Below are positions 1 through 12,186 of a stretch of 64,000 nucleotides of DNA, piece after piece. Numbering within the stretch: the stretch's first letter is position 1; each line of letters begins with the position of its first letter. Both the position numbers and the translations under genes were made by a program. The stretch comes from Rhizophagus clarus. Taxonomy: Eukaryota; Glomeromycota; Glomeromycetes; Glomerales; Glomeraceae. The notes beneath the pieces were generated by a model. That model ran no database searches. It saw nothing but the letters and a program-made list of their open reading frames with translations, and had not been told where the DNA came from. The DNA lies in the NCBI GenBank assembly GCA_015698045.1, contig BLAL01000229.1:470001-534000 (forward strand), in the 5' to 3' direction.

Positions 1-5
1 AAACT

Positions 6-150
6 TCACAAGCTCCAAGCATTTTCCGTAGCAATTCTTCTCCAAGCCAACTTTACAGCATTTTCGTATCCATTCCTCTTAGCTTCACATTTATCCCTAA
101 TCGGGTTTTCAACTTTAAACATTCGATGACATTCATTATGTTGGAATTTT
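6..150 (-). CDS. Possible last-exon fragment, unknown protein
   Basis: On the minus strand an open frame runs into the window edge area and stops at TGA (complement 6-8). It reads MFKVENPIRDKC at its centre and ends in ENAWSL. Base composition is visibly less AT-rich than the flanking spacer, which is why I suspect coding sequence. I see no convincing start or splice acceptor, do not recognise the protein, and would accept that this is a decayed exon or chance. Confidence 0.25.
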
Positions 151-2603
151 AAAAAATTAAAATGGTTATGAGTATTAAAGAAAGGAAGGTAAATATGTTT
201 ATAAATAATTTCCCTTTAATACATAACATATCATACAGTATTAATCCAACTATAAGTCTTACAATTATAGTATTCTATTGTTATGTTAAATATTCAAAAG
301 ATAAAAATCATGATCTAGTTTTTTTTAATAATAATTATTTATCTAAAGAGCAATGATACAGACATTTTGTTAACATTCTTCACACCATTTTTATTCTTCT
401 TCCGGAATGATTGAATTATTAACGAATTTAATGTGATTCAATTATAAAGTATTTCGTACACTGTTAATTATATAATAGATTCGACTAAGATTTCCCACGA
501 ATGTAGTTCTCAAGAATTTTTATCATTACTAAAATTACTTTATTACTTTCTTGAAAGCAAAAAAACTTTTCCATTAAAACATTACAAAAAAAAAGGGTAT
601 TAGAACTTGGTTATTTATTAAAATAAAAGATATACTACGCCCTTGCGCAAATAGCTGTTAATGATGCAAGAATTACGAAACATATTATTACTGTATTATA
701 CTATCTTTTATTTAAACAAAAATAGAAAGGATCATTTGACATTATCGAGGGTCCTTATAAAATATATAATAATTGATAAAAACCGTTTTTTTAACATTTG
801 CTTTAATTTACATTAAGGCCAGCCAAGCAAAAAGTGTGTTTAACATAATCCCCCCTTTTTGTTTTCAAAATGGTTCTTGAACAACACTTATTTGCAATTT
901 TGATTGGACGAAATTGGTAAAAATCATGTGACTGTTCAAGATTTGTTATGACGTTCAAGTTTTAGCCAATCAATTAGGCCCTTCCATCCAGATTTCAATT
1001 ATCCCTAGCATTACCACAAAAAAAGCACTGGTCATGTAATAATGAAAAAAATTGTCACTCCCTGCCATGTTTTCATTGTTTATATTTATTTGAGGAACTT
1101 GGTTTTTTTCAACTTAGTAAAATCTTATTCTTCATATATTAATTGTCATCATACTAATCACATGATACTGCATAACTCTGCATAATGTGAGCCACCAGTG
1201 CTTTTTTTTGTGAAATTGCTAGAGTAGTTCAGATTTCATGTTAAAACACATTATCTGCTTGGTCTGGTCTAATTATAGTATTTTTTTTTATTTTTTAATT
1301 ATAATATTGAAAACTACAGAACTTTTTTAAATGCATATTTTTAGATATATATAATAAGGCAAATCTGAAAAAGTAAATAGTATAATATAATAAATAATAT
1401 ACCTTTTATTTGGATTTGCAAAGACTTATTAATAATATATTAATATTATTCTTAATATTTAAAGACTTAATTTTAAATATTATTAATATTTGTATAATAA
1501 GTATTAAATCCAATTTAATTTTTACTTTTTTTTTTATATTAAAAATTTATATTATTAAAATAATTTTACCTTATATTTAAAATAAATCCTTAAAATAAAT
1601 TTTAATTCTAAACTTTTTATTTATATATTACTATATATTGTAAGTTACTATATACTTTAACTAGTAAAATCTTAAAAAAAAAATTTTTGTACTGAACCTT
1701 TTATTTTGCTATAGACGTTCTCATATATAGAAAATTTATCATTATTTTTTCTATATAAATAAAATACTCTGATAATCAATTATTTTTTTATATATTTATC
1801 TATAATTTTTTTATATAGGAATAAATATATTAAATAATAAAACTTTTCTTGGCAAATTTTAATTAGGACGTTCTATTAAAATGATTTTTTTTCTTATTAA
1901 CTATTAGTTAGATATTATATGCATTTTTAATCAGAATTTTTTAGCAAATCTTTTATAATATTAATATATAAATTTATTTTTAATAATGATTTATAAGTGA
2001 ATTTCTTACATACAAACTTTTTTATATAAAACTATATTTAATAAAATGTTTTTTTACTAAAAATACCTATTTTTTTTAATATAGTCTGGTGCAAAAAGAT
2101 TTGAATCTCACTGAAAAAGAATAAGATTTACGTTAAGAAAAAATTTTATATAACTAAACATAACTGACTGAAATTTATATAGGTTTTTTACTAGGAAAAT
2201 GACTTTCTGAGAAATTTTTTAATTAAATTTTATTATTAAGCTCATTTTAATCTATTAGCTTTAAAAAATAAAAAACTATAAAAATCTTAATTTTTAGTAA
2301 AAAGTTCTTAAAAAATCATTTTTCTAGTAAAAAACCTGTATATTTATTAAGATATAATCGCCTAATTAGCTGCTTAAAATTTTTTTATTATATGATACTT
2401 TCTTCTTTTTTAAAGTAAAAAAGTAAATCACTAATAAACAATAAAAAATTAATGATAATATGTACACATAATTGTCTTTTTAAGGCTAATTTTACAGAAA
2501 AAAGCTATCTGAAGCTTATATTACGTAAGTAAGTTGCTGAGATATTAGATGTACTGAGAGTACAATTAGGAACATTGCGTCAGATTAGAATTATTGAAGT
2601 AAG
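151..2603. other. AT-rich intergenic DNA, no gene seen
   Basis: This stretch is mostly A/T runs with short imperfect duplications and no open frame with convincing composition. The short frame at 162-356 is AT-driven and has no recognisable motif. A few GC-richer patches around 820-1200 are not coding as far as I can see. Confidence 0.6.
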
Positions 2604-2611
2604 TACACATT

Positions 2612-4842
2612 TAATGTTCTGAATGAATCGAGTTGAGTCGATTATTGGACAGAATCGTACTTGACTTGGAAAATTCAAGTCTAGTTAAATCAAGTCAAAA
2701 TAATAATTTTTTTAGACTTGACTCAACTCAACTCATAAAAAATATTAACTCAGATTGATTCAATTTGGATCAATTATACCCAAGTTAGTAAAATTACATA
2801 GAGAGTTGAAAAACGTTAAAAAAATATTGCCAGTTTGCAACGTCTTTTAATGTTTATTGAAATGATTAAGAAATAACATTTCACAATATTATTATTAAAA
2901 CAATTAAAAACTATTGCGAAATGGTTTTTTAATATGTTAAATTAAAAGAAATAAAAATGCTTTGCAATATTTTTATTAAAATGATTAATAACTATTGCGA
3001 AATAGTGTTTTTATCGTATTAAGTTAAAGAAATAAAAACAGTTTACAACATTTTTATTAAAATAATTAAAAACTGTTGCAAAATAGTTTTTTTTATCATA
3101 TAAAATTAAAGAAATAAAAACGTTTCACAACATTTTTATTAAAATGATTAAAAACTGTTACAAAATGATATTTTTATCATATTAAGTTAAAGAAATAAAA
3201 ACATTTCACAACGTTTTTATTAAAACGATTAAAAACTGTTGTGAAATGGTTTTTTTATCATATTAAGTTAAAGAAATAAAAACATTTTGCAACATTTTTA
3301 TTAAAATGATTAAAAACTGTTATGAAATGGTTTTTTTTATCATGTTAAGTTAAAGAAATAAAAACATTTCGCAATATTTTTATTAAAACAATTAAAAACT
3401 GTTGCAAAATGGTTTTTTTATCATGTTAAAATAAAATGAATAAAAACATTTCACAATGTTTTTATTAAAATGATTAAAAACTGTTGTGAAATAGTTTTTT
3501 TATTGTATTAATTTAAAATAAATAAAAACATTTTGCAACGATTTTATTAAAATGATTAAAACCCATTGTGAAATAGTTTTTTATCGTGTTAGAATAAATA
3601 AAAATGTTTAGCAATGTTTTTATTAAAATGATTAAAAACTGTTACAAAATGGTTTTTTATCATGTTAATTTAAAATAAATAAAAATATTTCACAACATTT
3701 TTATTAAAATAATTAAAAACTATTGCAAAACAGTTTTTTTATCGTGTTAAGCTAAAATAAATAAAAATGTTTAGCAACGTTTTTGTTAAAATGATTAAAA
3801 CTGTTGTGAAATGGTTTTTTTATCATGTTAATTTAAAATAAATAAAAACATTTTGCAACGTTTTTATTAAAATGATTAAAAACTGTATCGTGTTAAGTTA
3901 CAATAAATAAAAATGTTTTGCAACATTTTTATTAAAACAATTAAAAACTGTTGCGAAACAGTTTTTTTATTATATAAAATTAAAGAAATAAAAATGTTTT
4001 GCAATGTTTTTATTAAAATGATTAAAAACTGTTGCAAAATGGTTTTTTTTATTGTGTTAAAATAAAAGAAATAAAATATTTTACAACATTTTTATTAAAA
4101 TGATTAAAAACTGTTACGAAACAGTTTTTTTTATCAAATTAAATTAAGGAAATAAAAACATTTCGCAATATTTTTATTAAACCAATTAAAAACTGTTGCA
4201 AAATGATTTTTTTTATTGTATTAAGTTAAAGAAATAAAAATATTTTGCACCATTTTTATTAAAACGATTAAAAACTGTTGCGAAATAGTTTTTTTATCAA
4301 ATTAAATTAAAAAAATAAAAACGGTTCACAACATTTTTATTAAAACAATTAAAACTGTCCAAAACAGTTTTTTTTGAATATTTTGTACATAAACATTGCT
4401 CGCAACATTTTTTGACTATAATAATAAAATGTTGTAAAACATTTTTTATTTATAAATTAACGAAAAAAAAACATTTTTGCAACATTTTTTAATTGCATTA
4501 ATTAAAAACGTTGCTAAACATTTCTGATTTATGAATTAATGAAAAAAAAGTTTTTAATATTTTTCATAACATTTTTTAACCTAATAATAAAAAAAATGTT
4601 ATAAAAAACATTTTTTTATTATAAATTTATATTAAAATCTGAAATACTACTGCATATTTTATTCAACCTGAGTTAACCTGAGTTAAGTCGAGTATTAATA
4701 TAAACTCAGAATTGACTTAAATTGGGATTGACTTGTAATTCGAATCGTAGTTATGTGACAAGAAAATTCTCAAATCGAACCTGACTCGACTTGACTCAAC
4801 TCGCAAATTGACTTGAGTTGACTCAACTCGTTCAGAGTACTA
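2612..4842. mobile_element. Non-autonomous hAT-type element with tandem-array core
   Basis: The ends are inverted: the left reads TAATGTTCTGAATGAATCGA and the right, in reverse complement, reads TAGTACTCTGAACGAGTTGA. Both ends carry several copies of a GACTTGACTCAACTC-like subterminal motif (about 2630-2780 and 4660-4835). The flanking 8-mers are TACACATT (2604-2611) and CGCGCATT (4843-4850). They differ at three positions, all transitions, so this is an aged 8-bp target duplication as expected for hAT elements. There is no transposase; the core is a tandem array. Classification rests on terminal structure only. Confidence 0.7.
2840..4400. repeat. About 19 tandem copies of an ~82-bp unit
   Basis: The landmark ATTAAAA-TGATTAAAAACTG recurs at about 2892, 2974, 3057, 3139, 3221, 3301 and 3382, and onward every 80-83 bp. 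Each unit holds TTTCGCAAC and, after about 27 bp, GTTGCGAAA, so every unit can fold into a hairpin. Copies differ mainly at these CG dinucleotides (CG, TG or CA). A looser block with related TTTTGCAACATTTT motifs follows to about 4620. Confidence 0.9.
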
Positions 4843-5860
4843 CGCGCATTTATATCACATGAAACATTCAAATAACCTATTATAACTTCAAGCGTAAAAA
4901 ACAAAAAATAATCAAGTCAAAACTATTGATACTGGTTTAAATACATTAAAAAAAGGTATCATTTTTTTGTTAAATAGAAAAATAGTATAATTATAAAATT
5001 TCAAATATATCATTTTGTTACCATATATTTCAGCCAATTAGAGACATTTTAGTGGTTGTAAATAGTGAAGTTGCAAAATTAAGTCCATATTCAAACTTAT
5101 TATTTATTTGAAATACATATTTAAATTTATATAAAATTAAATTTAATATTTAATTCAAAGATTATAATTGGATTGCAGAGAAAAGTGCTTAAAAATGCAA
5201 AGCATATTTTAAAGCTGACAAAAACATATAATTTATTAATGAAGAATTTGAGGATTATAGTAATTTTAATGATAATATATAATTTGATATAATAATATTA
5301 TTTATAATATTTTCTAATATATACTGATAAGATTTATATATAAAAAAATAAAGTTTGTCTAATAAAAAAATTTTTTATTAGCATTTGTTTAAGATCCAAA
5401 TTTTTTTGCATTGGATCATATAAATTTATAATATTTTTATTATACTTTCATAATTTTAATATTATTTTATAATAGTTAAAATTATTTTTATATATTTTGT
5501 AATTTATTATAATATTATATCATAAAAAATAATAAAATATTACAAATTAAAATATTTTTTTTTAAATATTATATTATAATAAGATTTAAAATGAATTTAT
5601 TATCAATAATGCTATTGATAATTTGAAATTATATTGTAATAATTATATTCTTAATAAAAAAGAACTCTTTTTGCTAATCATTCAGCCCAAATTTTTGTTA
5701 AAAAAAAATTTTTTATTTTTTTGCATGTTTAGCATCTTTTCTTATAAGTTAACCCACTTTTTTAACAGAAATGAATCACATGTAATTAGCTTTAACCAAA
5801 AAAGACTTATCATTAAGTATTAAGCTTCACATGCAAATCCTTTTACATGACTTAATAAAA
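4843..5860. other. AT-rich spacer, no gene seen
   Basis: Very AT-rich sequence between the first hAT-type element and the coding relic. The frame at 5623-5823 has no recognisable motif and I do not call it. Confidence 0.5.
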
Positions 5861-6632
5861 ACTACTTCTTAGCTTTTAAAAGCTTTACTATGATTGCGCC
5901 TGTAGCAGTTGGGCTGTACAAACATTTTTCTAACTATCAACTTATATTAGGCCTTGAACAAGTTAGATCTACCGCTTCTATACAATAAAGATAATAGCGA
6001 ATATGATAACTGCTCTTTGTCACTTTGCCTCTACGGCTTTTTTGAAAACTGTCATTTTCCTGATTTTTGATAAAGTTATACATGATGTTGAAAAATACAT
6101 ATATAAGATAATAAAAAGACTAATTAAAAATTTTAAAATTACAGACATTATCTGATAAATGTATATTAAAATCTTCTAATCTAACTGTCAACTTACCAAA
6201 TATGAAAATAGATACAGATGATATGTACTAATCAATAGCTACTCTGATAATGCAATCTATACCTATTCCTTTTACTTCTACTATTAACAGCATCTCTTGA
6301 AAACTAGTATTAACTAAAAATCAGAAGAAAAAATTGAAAAAACAAGTAAGAACTGAAGTCAAAAATATGTTTTTCCAGAAAATAACTCAAATTCTAATTC
6401 AATTGTATCACTTAATTCCTCTTTTGCTAGTTTACATCAACAGTTTATGAAGCTCAAGATATCAAGTTTTAATACTTTTACAGCTTGCCTATCTCAAGCG
6501 ATGATAAAGACTCAGCTGACATTAATAAAAAATCTAAAATACAAAATAACTGTACAGAAGGTAATAGCATCATTATTACTGATTATCAACCTGATCAGAA
6601 TAAAAAGAATCTTATATTGAACCTAATGATAT
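5861..6632 (+). pseudogene. Decayed coding relic, part 1 of 3
   Basis: Composition becomes less AT-rich and broken plus-strand frames appear, for example SNSIVSLNSSFASLHQQFMK near 6390-6450. Stops and frameshifts are frequent. The frame resumes beyond the foldback element (10872-11384) and beyond a second element (16095-16427), so I read the three pieces as one old gene split by two insertions. I do not recognise a domain. A serine/asparagine-rich, retroelement-type first-ORF protein is possible but unproven. Confidence 0.45.
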
Positions 6633-7633
6633 ACAGTGGCTCACAAAAATAACGCATCATTTAAAAATTAATTTTTAATCATATGTATTAATATCAAAAT
6701 TAAAGCCAATCAAAATAAAATTTAAAATGTAGATTATTTAATATATAAACTACCAGAATATGCTAAAATTTAATGTAAATCAATTAGTTAATTTTTTATA
6801 TACATCACATTTCATCAAAAAACAGAATGCATTACTTTTGTGGTTTTTATATTTTTTAATAAATTTAGTATTTTACAAAAAATTAATTATATGTTTTATT
6901 ATAAATTAAATAATAGATAAATATTAAATGTTTTAAATTATTAAAAAAAATATTATTTTAATAGTTTATTAATTAATTTTATTTAAATAGTATATTTAGT
7001 AATTATTGTATTAATATATATAAAATTATAAGATTAATACTAATATAATTATAAAATATAAAAAAAATATGTATATTTTATAATAAAATTATTATAATTT
7101 TTTAACAAGTGAATTTTTTAAAAAAAATTTCACAATGATCAGATTTGTAGATCAGAAATAATTAATTGTTAAAGATTAATAATAATTATTATTTTATATA
7201 TAAAAAAATGTTTTACTAAATAACTCCGCACCCAGTGATTAAAGAAAGATAAAATATAGCTAGTCAGATTCATCACATCGAGACGATTTCAACGGTAGTT
7301 ATTTCACAATTCTAGGTGCAATGTAGCACAAATTACATATGAAACATTACTGTACTGCATCATATATAATATAGTTTATTGTGCCACATAGACATTTTGA
7401 TATCTATCTCCTCGTCCAGTGATCATGGAAAGCTGAATTATAGCTCATTAGAATCGTCTCAATGAGACGAATCTGACTAGCTATATTTTATCTTTCTGTA
7501 ATCACTGGGTGCAGAGTTATTTAGTAAAACATTTTTTTATATATAAAATAATAATTATTATTAATCTTTAACAATTAATTATTTCTGATCTACAAATCTG
7601 ATCATTGTAAAATTTTTTTTAAAAAATTCACTT

Positions 7634-10410
7634 CAGTGTATGAAATTCAAGTCGAATGCATTTTGTGCATTGCGCAATAAAAAGTCATATGCAATTTGCG
7701 CAAGTAAATCTGATTTGTGCATGTGCGCAAATTTTTTTTAAATACATTTGCGCAAAATTATTAAAATAAAATAAATAGATAAATAAGAAATTAACTCCTA
7801 AGAAGATAACCAATATTTATTTGATAATTATAGTGTGAATTTACAAATTATAATCCAATTTACATTAAAATATATATCTAATTTAATACATGAGGTAATT
7901 GTGTCCAATGATTATACGCCACCTTAAAATCAAACGAATGTACTAACAGACTATTAATTAAAATATTTAGATGAAAATGAAGTGTTTCTAACTTCATTTT
8001 ATTTTGTAATTTGTTTTTGATTAAATTTTAGCGTGAAAAAACTCTCTCTACTGAAGTATTAGAAAGTGGAATTATTAAGATAATATGAATAATTTTCGTA
8101 GTATGAGGATATAATAAAGAAAAATCTGTTGTTGAAAAAATTCTGAACCATTGCTCAACAAATTTAAATTTCCTAAAATTAGTTATGAATTGTCATACAG
8201 TTATCTATTCCTTTTTTAATTCTTTTTTATCAATTATTGGTTCATAAATATTATTATCTTGATCGGTCTTTGGGCTACCATAAAATTCTCCAATGACTTC
8301 AATCTCCTTATCACCATATTTATTAATTAAAGTTTGAGTTAAAGGTAACTGTTGTGCATCAAAAATTTGCATTGAATGATGAAATTCAGAATCAGGAAAT
8401 CTTTTTTGAATATTTTAAATTATAGATAAGGCGAATTGTGAAAAAGAACTTGGAATTAGATCTAACAATAATTGATTATTTTCAATATATTCAAGTAAAT
8501 TTTTGCCGTATGTCAGTGGTGTATCATCATCTCCAATAAACATTATTTAAATTGTGAGAATAGTAGAGTTTAAATGATAATGCACATCAGATAGTGTAAT
8601 GAAATCTCCTTGAAATGCTTTGATTAGTCGTTATAAAACATCAAAAAGATCAGCCAAAAATTTTGTTGCTAGAATAAAATTTAGATCTAATTCTTCTAAC
8701 AATTTTTTTGCTAACTCAGATTCATCTTCATCAGAAATAATGTCTGTTTGTAATGCTGTTATAATAGAATTTAAAGTTTGATGTAAGTTGAATACTATTT
8801 GTGATAATGATAACTATCGTGTTAAAACTAATTTCAGTATTGCAAGCTTAGGATCATCATCATCATCGGCTTGGATCATTCGCAAATTTTTTAACTGATT
8901 ATAGGACCTATTAAAATAACTATATAACCTTTTCAAAGTAGATTCATAATCCTTAAAATATAGTACATCTTTAGCAGAATCTTTGCCAACAAGCGCAAAA
9001 CAATGTGCTATACAATGAATTGCAGTCATAAATGGATTTTATTTTTTAATCGCGTAGCTACTCCATTATTTTTTCCTAAAATAAACACAACAGTAATTAA
9101 TTAATAATAAATAATTACATAAAGATAAATAAATTATGATATTTACCTGTCATTACAGATGCCCATTACTTCTTATATAATATAAAGACTGAAATAATAT
9201 ACCTTTTGCGTTTAAAAATATTTCAATATCTTTCGTAATCAAATTTGCATCACATTTCTCTAAATTTACCATCCCAAGGTATCACAAAACTGGTTCATTT
9301 CCTACCATATGCTTATTCAATATTGCCAGATGCTTATCAATAGTAATTGTGATACTTTCATCTAAAAGAATGCTCTATCCAGTACTTTTATTGATTTCTG
9401 CTATAACTTGATGTTCAATTACATATGAAATTGACTCAATAAATTTAAGTCCAATTTCCGATTTTTGTATGTAGCATAATTGAAGTAGTAGAAGTTAAAG
9501 GTAATGTTTGAAAATATAAAAGAGGTGGCAAGACCTACGTTGGTGGTATTTGATAATTAATTTCATTATAATTATTTATTTGATATTCTACTACAAGATT
9601 ATTAATATCGGAAAATATATTAAGTGCTAGATTTTGTTTAGAGCAAAAATATGCATTCCTCATTAATGCAATAATACATGATTTTTCTACTCCTAATTGT
9701 GTTATAAAACTAGTGATTATATTTGGATTATTTGTGCTACCTCTTCTTAATTTTGAAATTGAGATATGCATTTCAGTTTTTATATGATTATCAAAATAAT
9801 CTTTTTTGAATTTATTACAACTTTTCGTAAAAATATTACTTACTTTTCCCTCTTCACACCAAATACAATACATAAAAGGGTTCCCTTTTTCATTCTCTCT
9901 TCTAACTAACCATGGATATGTTTGTGGCTATCTTGAATTCCAATCATTTTGTTCCTTTTTATATTTTTTATTTGAAATTATTTTTTGTGATGTAGAAGAA
10001 GTGCCAGTAGGATATTTAATATTATCACTTTCTTTACGCTTTCCTTTTGAGTTACTTACACTTTGAAAGTACTTTTTCATTTTTGAAAAAAAAAATGAGT
10101 AAGAAAGTAAGTTAAATATCTTTCTTTATAATCCATCTTTATATATAGATATAAACTCGTGGTTATGGGTACTCATGGTTAATTTGTGCAAGATTTAATG
10201 CCTTATTAGTTAAGTGGTAGGAAGGAACTTATTTGCACAGAATTTGCAGAAAATCTGCGCAATTTGCAGAATTTGCGCAAAAATTACGCAAAATTTATGT
10301 AGATTTTAAAATTATTGATTACGCAATACACAGATCAGAGTCACGTGAAATTTGCAAAAATTAAAAGTAAGTTGTGCTCCGCAAATTTCGCAAATAGATT
10401 TTATACACTA
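7634..10410 (-). mobile_element. hAT element with exact 8-bp target duplication
   Basis: The element starts CAGTGTATGAAATT and ends, in reverse complement, TAGTGTATAAAATC. It is flanked on both sides by ATTCACTT (7626-7633 and 10411-10418), an exact 8-bp duplication typical of hAT. Both subterminal regions are rich in TTTGCGCAA-like words (about 7650-7750 and 10200-10400). It encodes a decayed transposase on the minus strand. It landed inside the foldback element, so it is younger than that element. Confidence 0.85.
7900..10080 (-). pseudogene. hAT transposase, decayed
   Basis: The reading starts at ATG (complement 10078-10080, MKKYFQSVSNSKGKRK). It runs into a TTF-type zinc-finger-like segment (PFMYCIWCEEGKVS) and an open piece at 9535-9873 ending NEINYQIPPT. 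A further piece (8814-9029) contains HCIAHCFALVGKDSA. Near 8010-8090 is IPLSNTSVERVFSR, the hAT C-terminal dimerisation hallmark. Many stops and frameshifts separate the pieces, for example SR-stop-PQTYPW near 9930. The family call is firm; the exact subfamily is not. Confidence 0.75.
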
Positions 10411-10871
10411 ATTCACTTGTTATAAAATATACATATTTTTTTTATATTTTATAATTATATTAGTATTAATCTTATAATTTTATATATATTAATACAATAA
10501 TTACTAAATATACTATTTAAATAAAATTAATTAATAAACTATTAAAATAATATTTTTTTTAATAATTTGGAACATTTAATATTTATCTATTATTTAATTT
10601 ATAATAAAACATATAATTAATTTTTTGTAAAATACTAAATTTATTAAAAAATATAAAAACCACAAAAGTAATGCATCTTGTTTTTTGATGAAATGTGATG
10701 TACATAAAAAATTAACCAATTGATTTATATTAAATTTTAGCATATTCTGGTAGTTTACATATTTAATAATCTACATTTTAAATTTTATTTTGATTAGCTT
10801 TAATTTTGATATCAATACATGTGATTAAAAATTAATTTTTAAATGATGCATTATTTTTGTGAGCCACTGTA

Positions 10872-11384
10872 TGATATTCTAGCCAAAATGGATGAATTAT
10901 GAACTTCTCGCTAAATTTAATAAGTGGGAAAAAGTGGTCTCAGTCAGTATGTGAGTACAAAAGAAATATTTAACTGCAAGAGTTAGACTGATTTTAAATT
11001 ATAATTGTCTTAAAGTTTATAACAATAGTAAATTAGTAATTGGACAATATTTTTCAGAAATATTCCTGTTTGTTAGTTTCCTGCTATCTAGAGTCTTTCT
11101 GAAAGAAAATAGCATAAAAAGTTTCAGGCCGCTATTCTGAATATTCCCTAGAATATGACTTACAAATCATTATTTTCAAATGGTATTTCTAGCCAATTTC
11201 TTATTAATAGCAACTTATGATCTTTTAAAATTATCAAAAAGCAGAACAATTCACAAATACTTATAGGATATTTTACAATTTGAGATGCATTATCCTAAAG
11301 AATTTCATGTAAACAATAGTAAAATAACAAGAATTATTTTGATACTGCTATTCTATGTCCTTCAATCACTCTACCAATTGATGA
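10872..11384 (+). pseudogene. Decayed coding relic, part 2 of 3
   Basis: This continues the sequence cut at 6632. At the junction the relic reads CCTAATGA on the left and TGATATTCTAG on the right once the TA-flanked element is removed. Broken frames such as IGQYFSEIFLF (near 11040-11075) appear, but no domain is recognisable. Confidence 0.4.
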
Positions 11385-11689
11385 TCTGCAACTAAAGTTC
11401 TGAATGGATTAGATCAGGTCAGGTCAGATGGGTTATCTGACCTAATATTTTTTTCAGGTCAGATCAAATTAGATAACCTGTCTGATCCAACCCAACCCGT
11501 CTGACCTGTCTGATTCAAAATAAATTTTTCTATTATAATGTTATTATCGTTATAATAAGAAATAATTTATATAATAAGAAGTAAATAGAATATTTGTAAA
11601 AAAACACCAAACAATCTTTTCTTTCTCAAAAAATAAGTTAGAATCAGGTTAATGGTTTTATTAAAGTAATTAATAAAAACTATATCAAT

Positions 11690-12135
11690 ACGTTCATCAA
11701 TGTTATTTTAAGCATTTAATTTAAAAAAAATGCGTTTAATTAAAAAAAGACAATGTATTTTTTTTAAGCGCTTAATCTAAAAAACTGATACATTTTTTAA
11801 TTTAACAAACATTTTTTAAAAACGTTTAATTAAAAAAAATGCTAAAATACGTTTTTAACATGATGTTAAATTTAAAAAAATGTTTTTTTTAAAGCGTTAA
11901 ATTTATTAAAAAATCATTTTTTTAAAGTGTTTAATTTTTTTAAAAAAAATGTTGAAATATGTTTTTAACATTTTTAAGTATTAAATTTAAAAAAAAACGT
12001 TTTTTTTTCTTTAAGTATTTAATTTAAAAAATGCATTTAATTAAAAAAAATGCTAAAATGCGTTTTTTAACATTTTTTTTAAGCGTTCAATAACTGAATA
12101 AATAAACGTTAAAACTGTTTTTTAACATTTTTTAT
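11690..12135. repeat. Imperfect repeats of TTTAAAAAAAATGC units
   Basis: Words such as AAAATGCGTTTTTAACATT and TTTTTTAAGCGTTTAA recur about every 60 bp in both orientations, giving a hairpin-prone block. It belongs to the outer hAT-type element. No coding potential is seen. Confidence 0.55.
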
Positions 12136-12186
12136 TGATTGAAAATTGAATCAAAAAGCTGAGGCTTTTTTTGCATCCATTAACTA

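Larger units (their letters stand above)
6634..10869. mobile_element. Foldback Tc1/mariner-type element, interrupted by hAT
   Basis: The termini are perfect opposites: CAGTGGCTCACAAAAATAA at the left and GTGAGCCACTG at the right, each flanked by TA (6632-6633 and 10870-10871), the Tc1/mariner target duplication. The inverted arms are very long. From 6634 the left arm runs to about 7300 and pairs with 7445-7633 joined to 10419-10869. Without the inserted hAT element the unit is about 1.45 kb and almost a complete palindrome with a loop near 7300-7445. No transposase belongs to it, so it is non-autonomous. Confidence 0.8.

Noticed and set aside
2840-4400. CRISPR-like regular array
   Set aside because: The whole 82-bp unit repeats, with no unique spacers, and the context is eukaryotic; it is a plain tandem repeat in a transposon.
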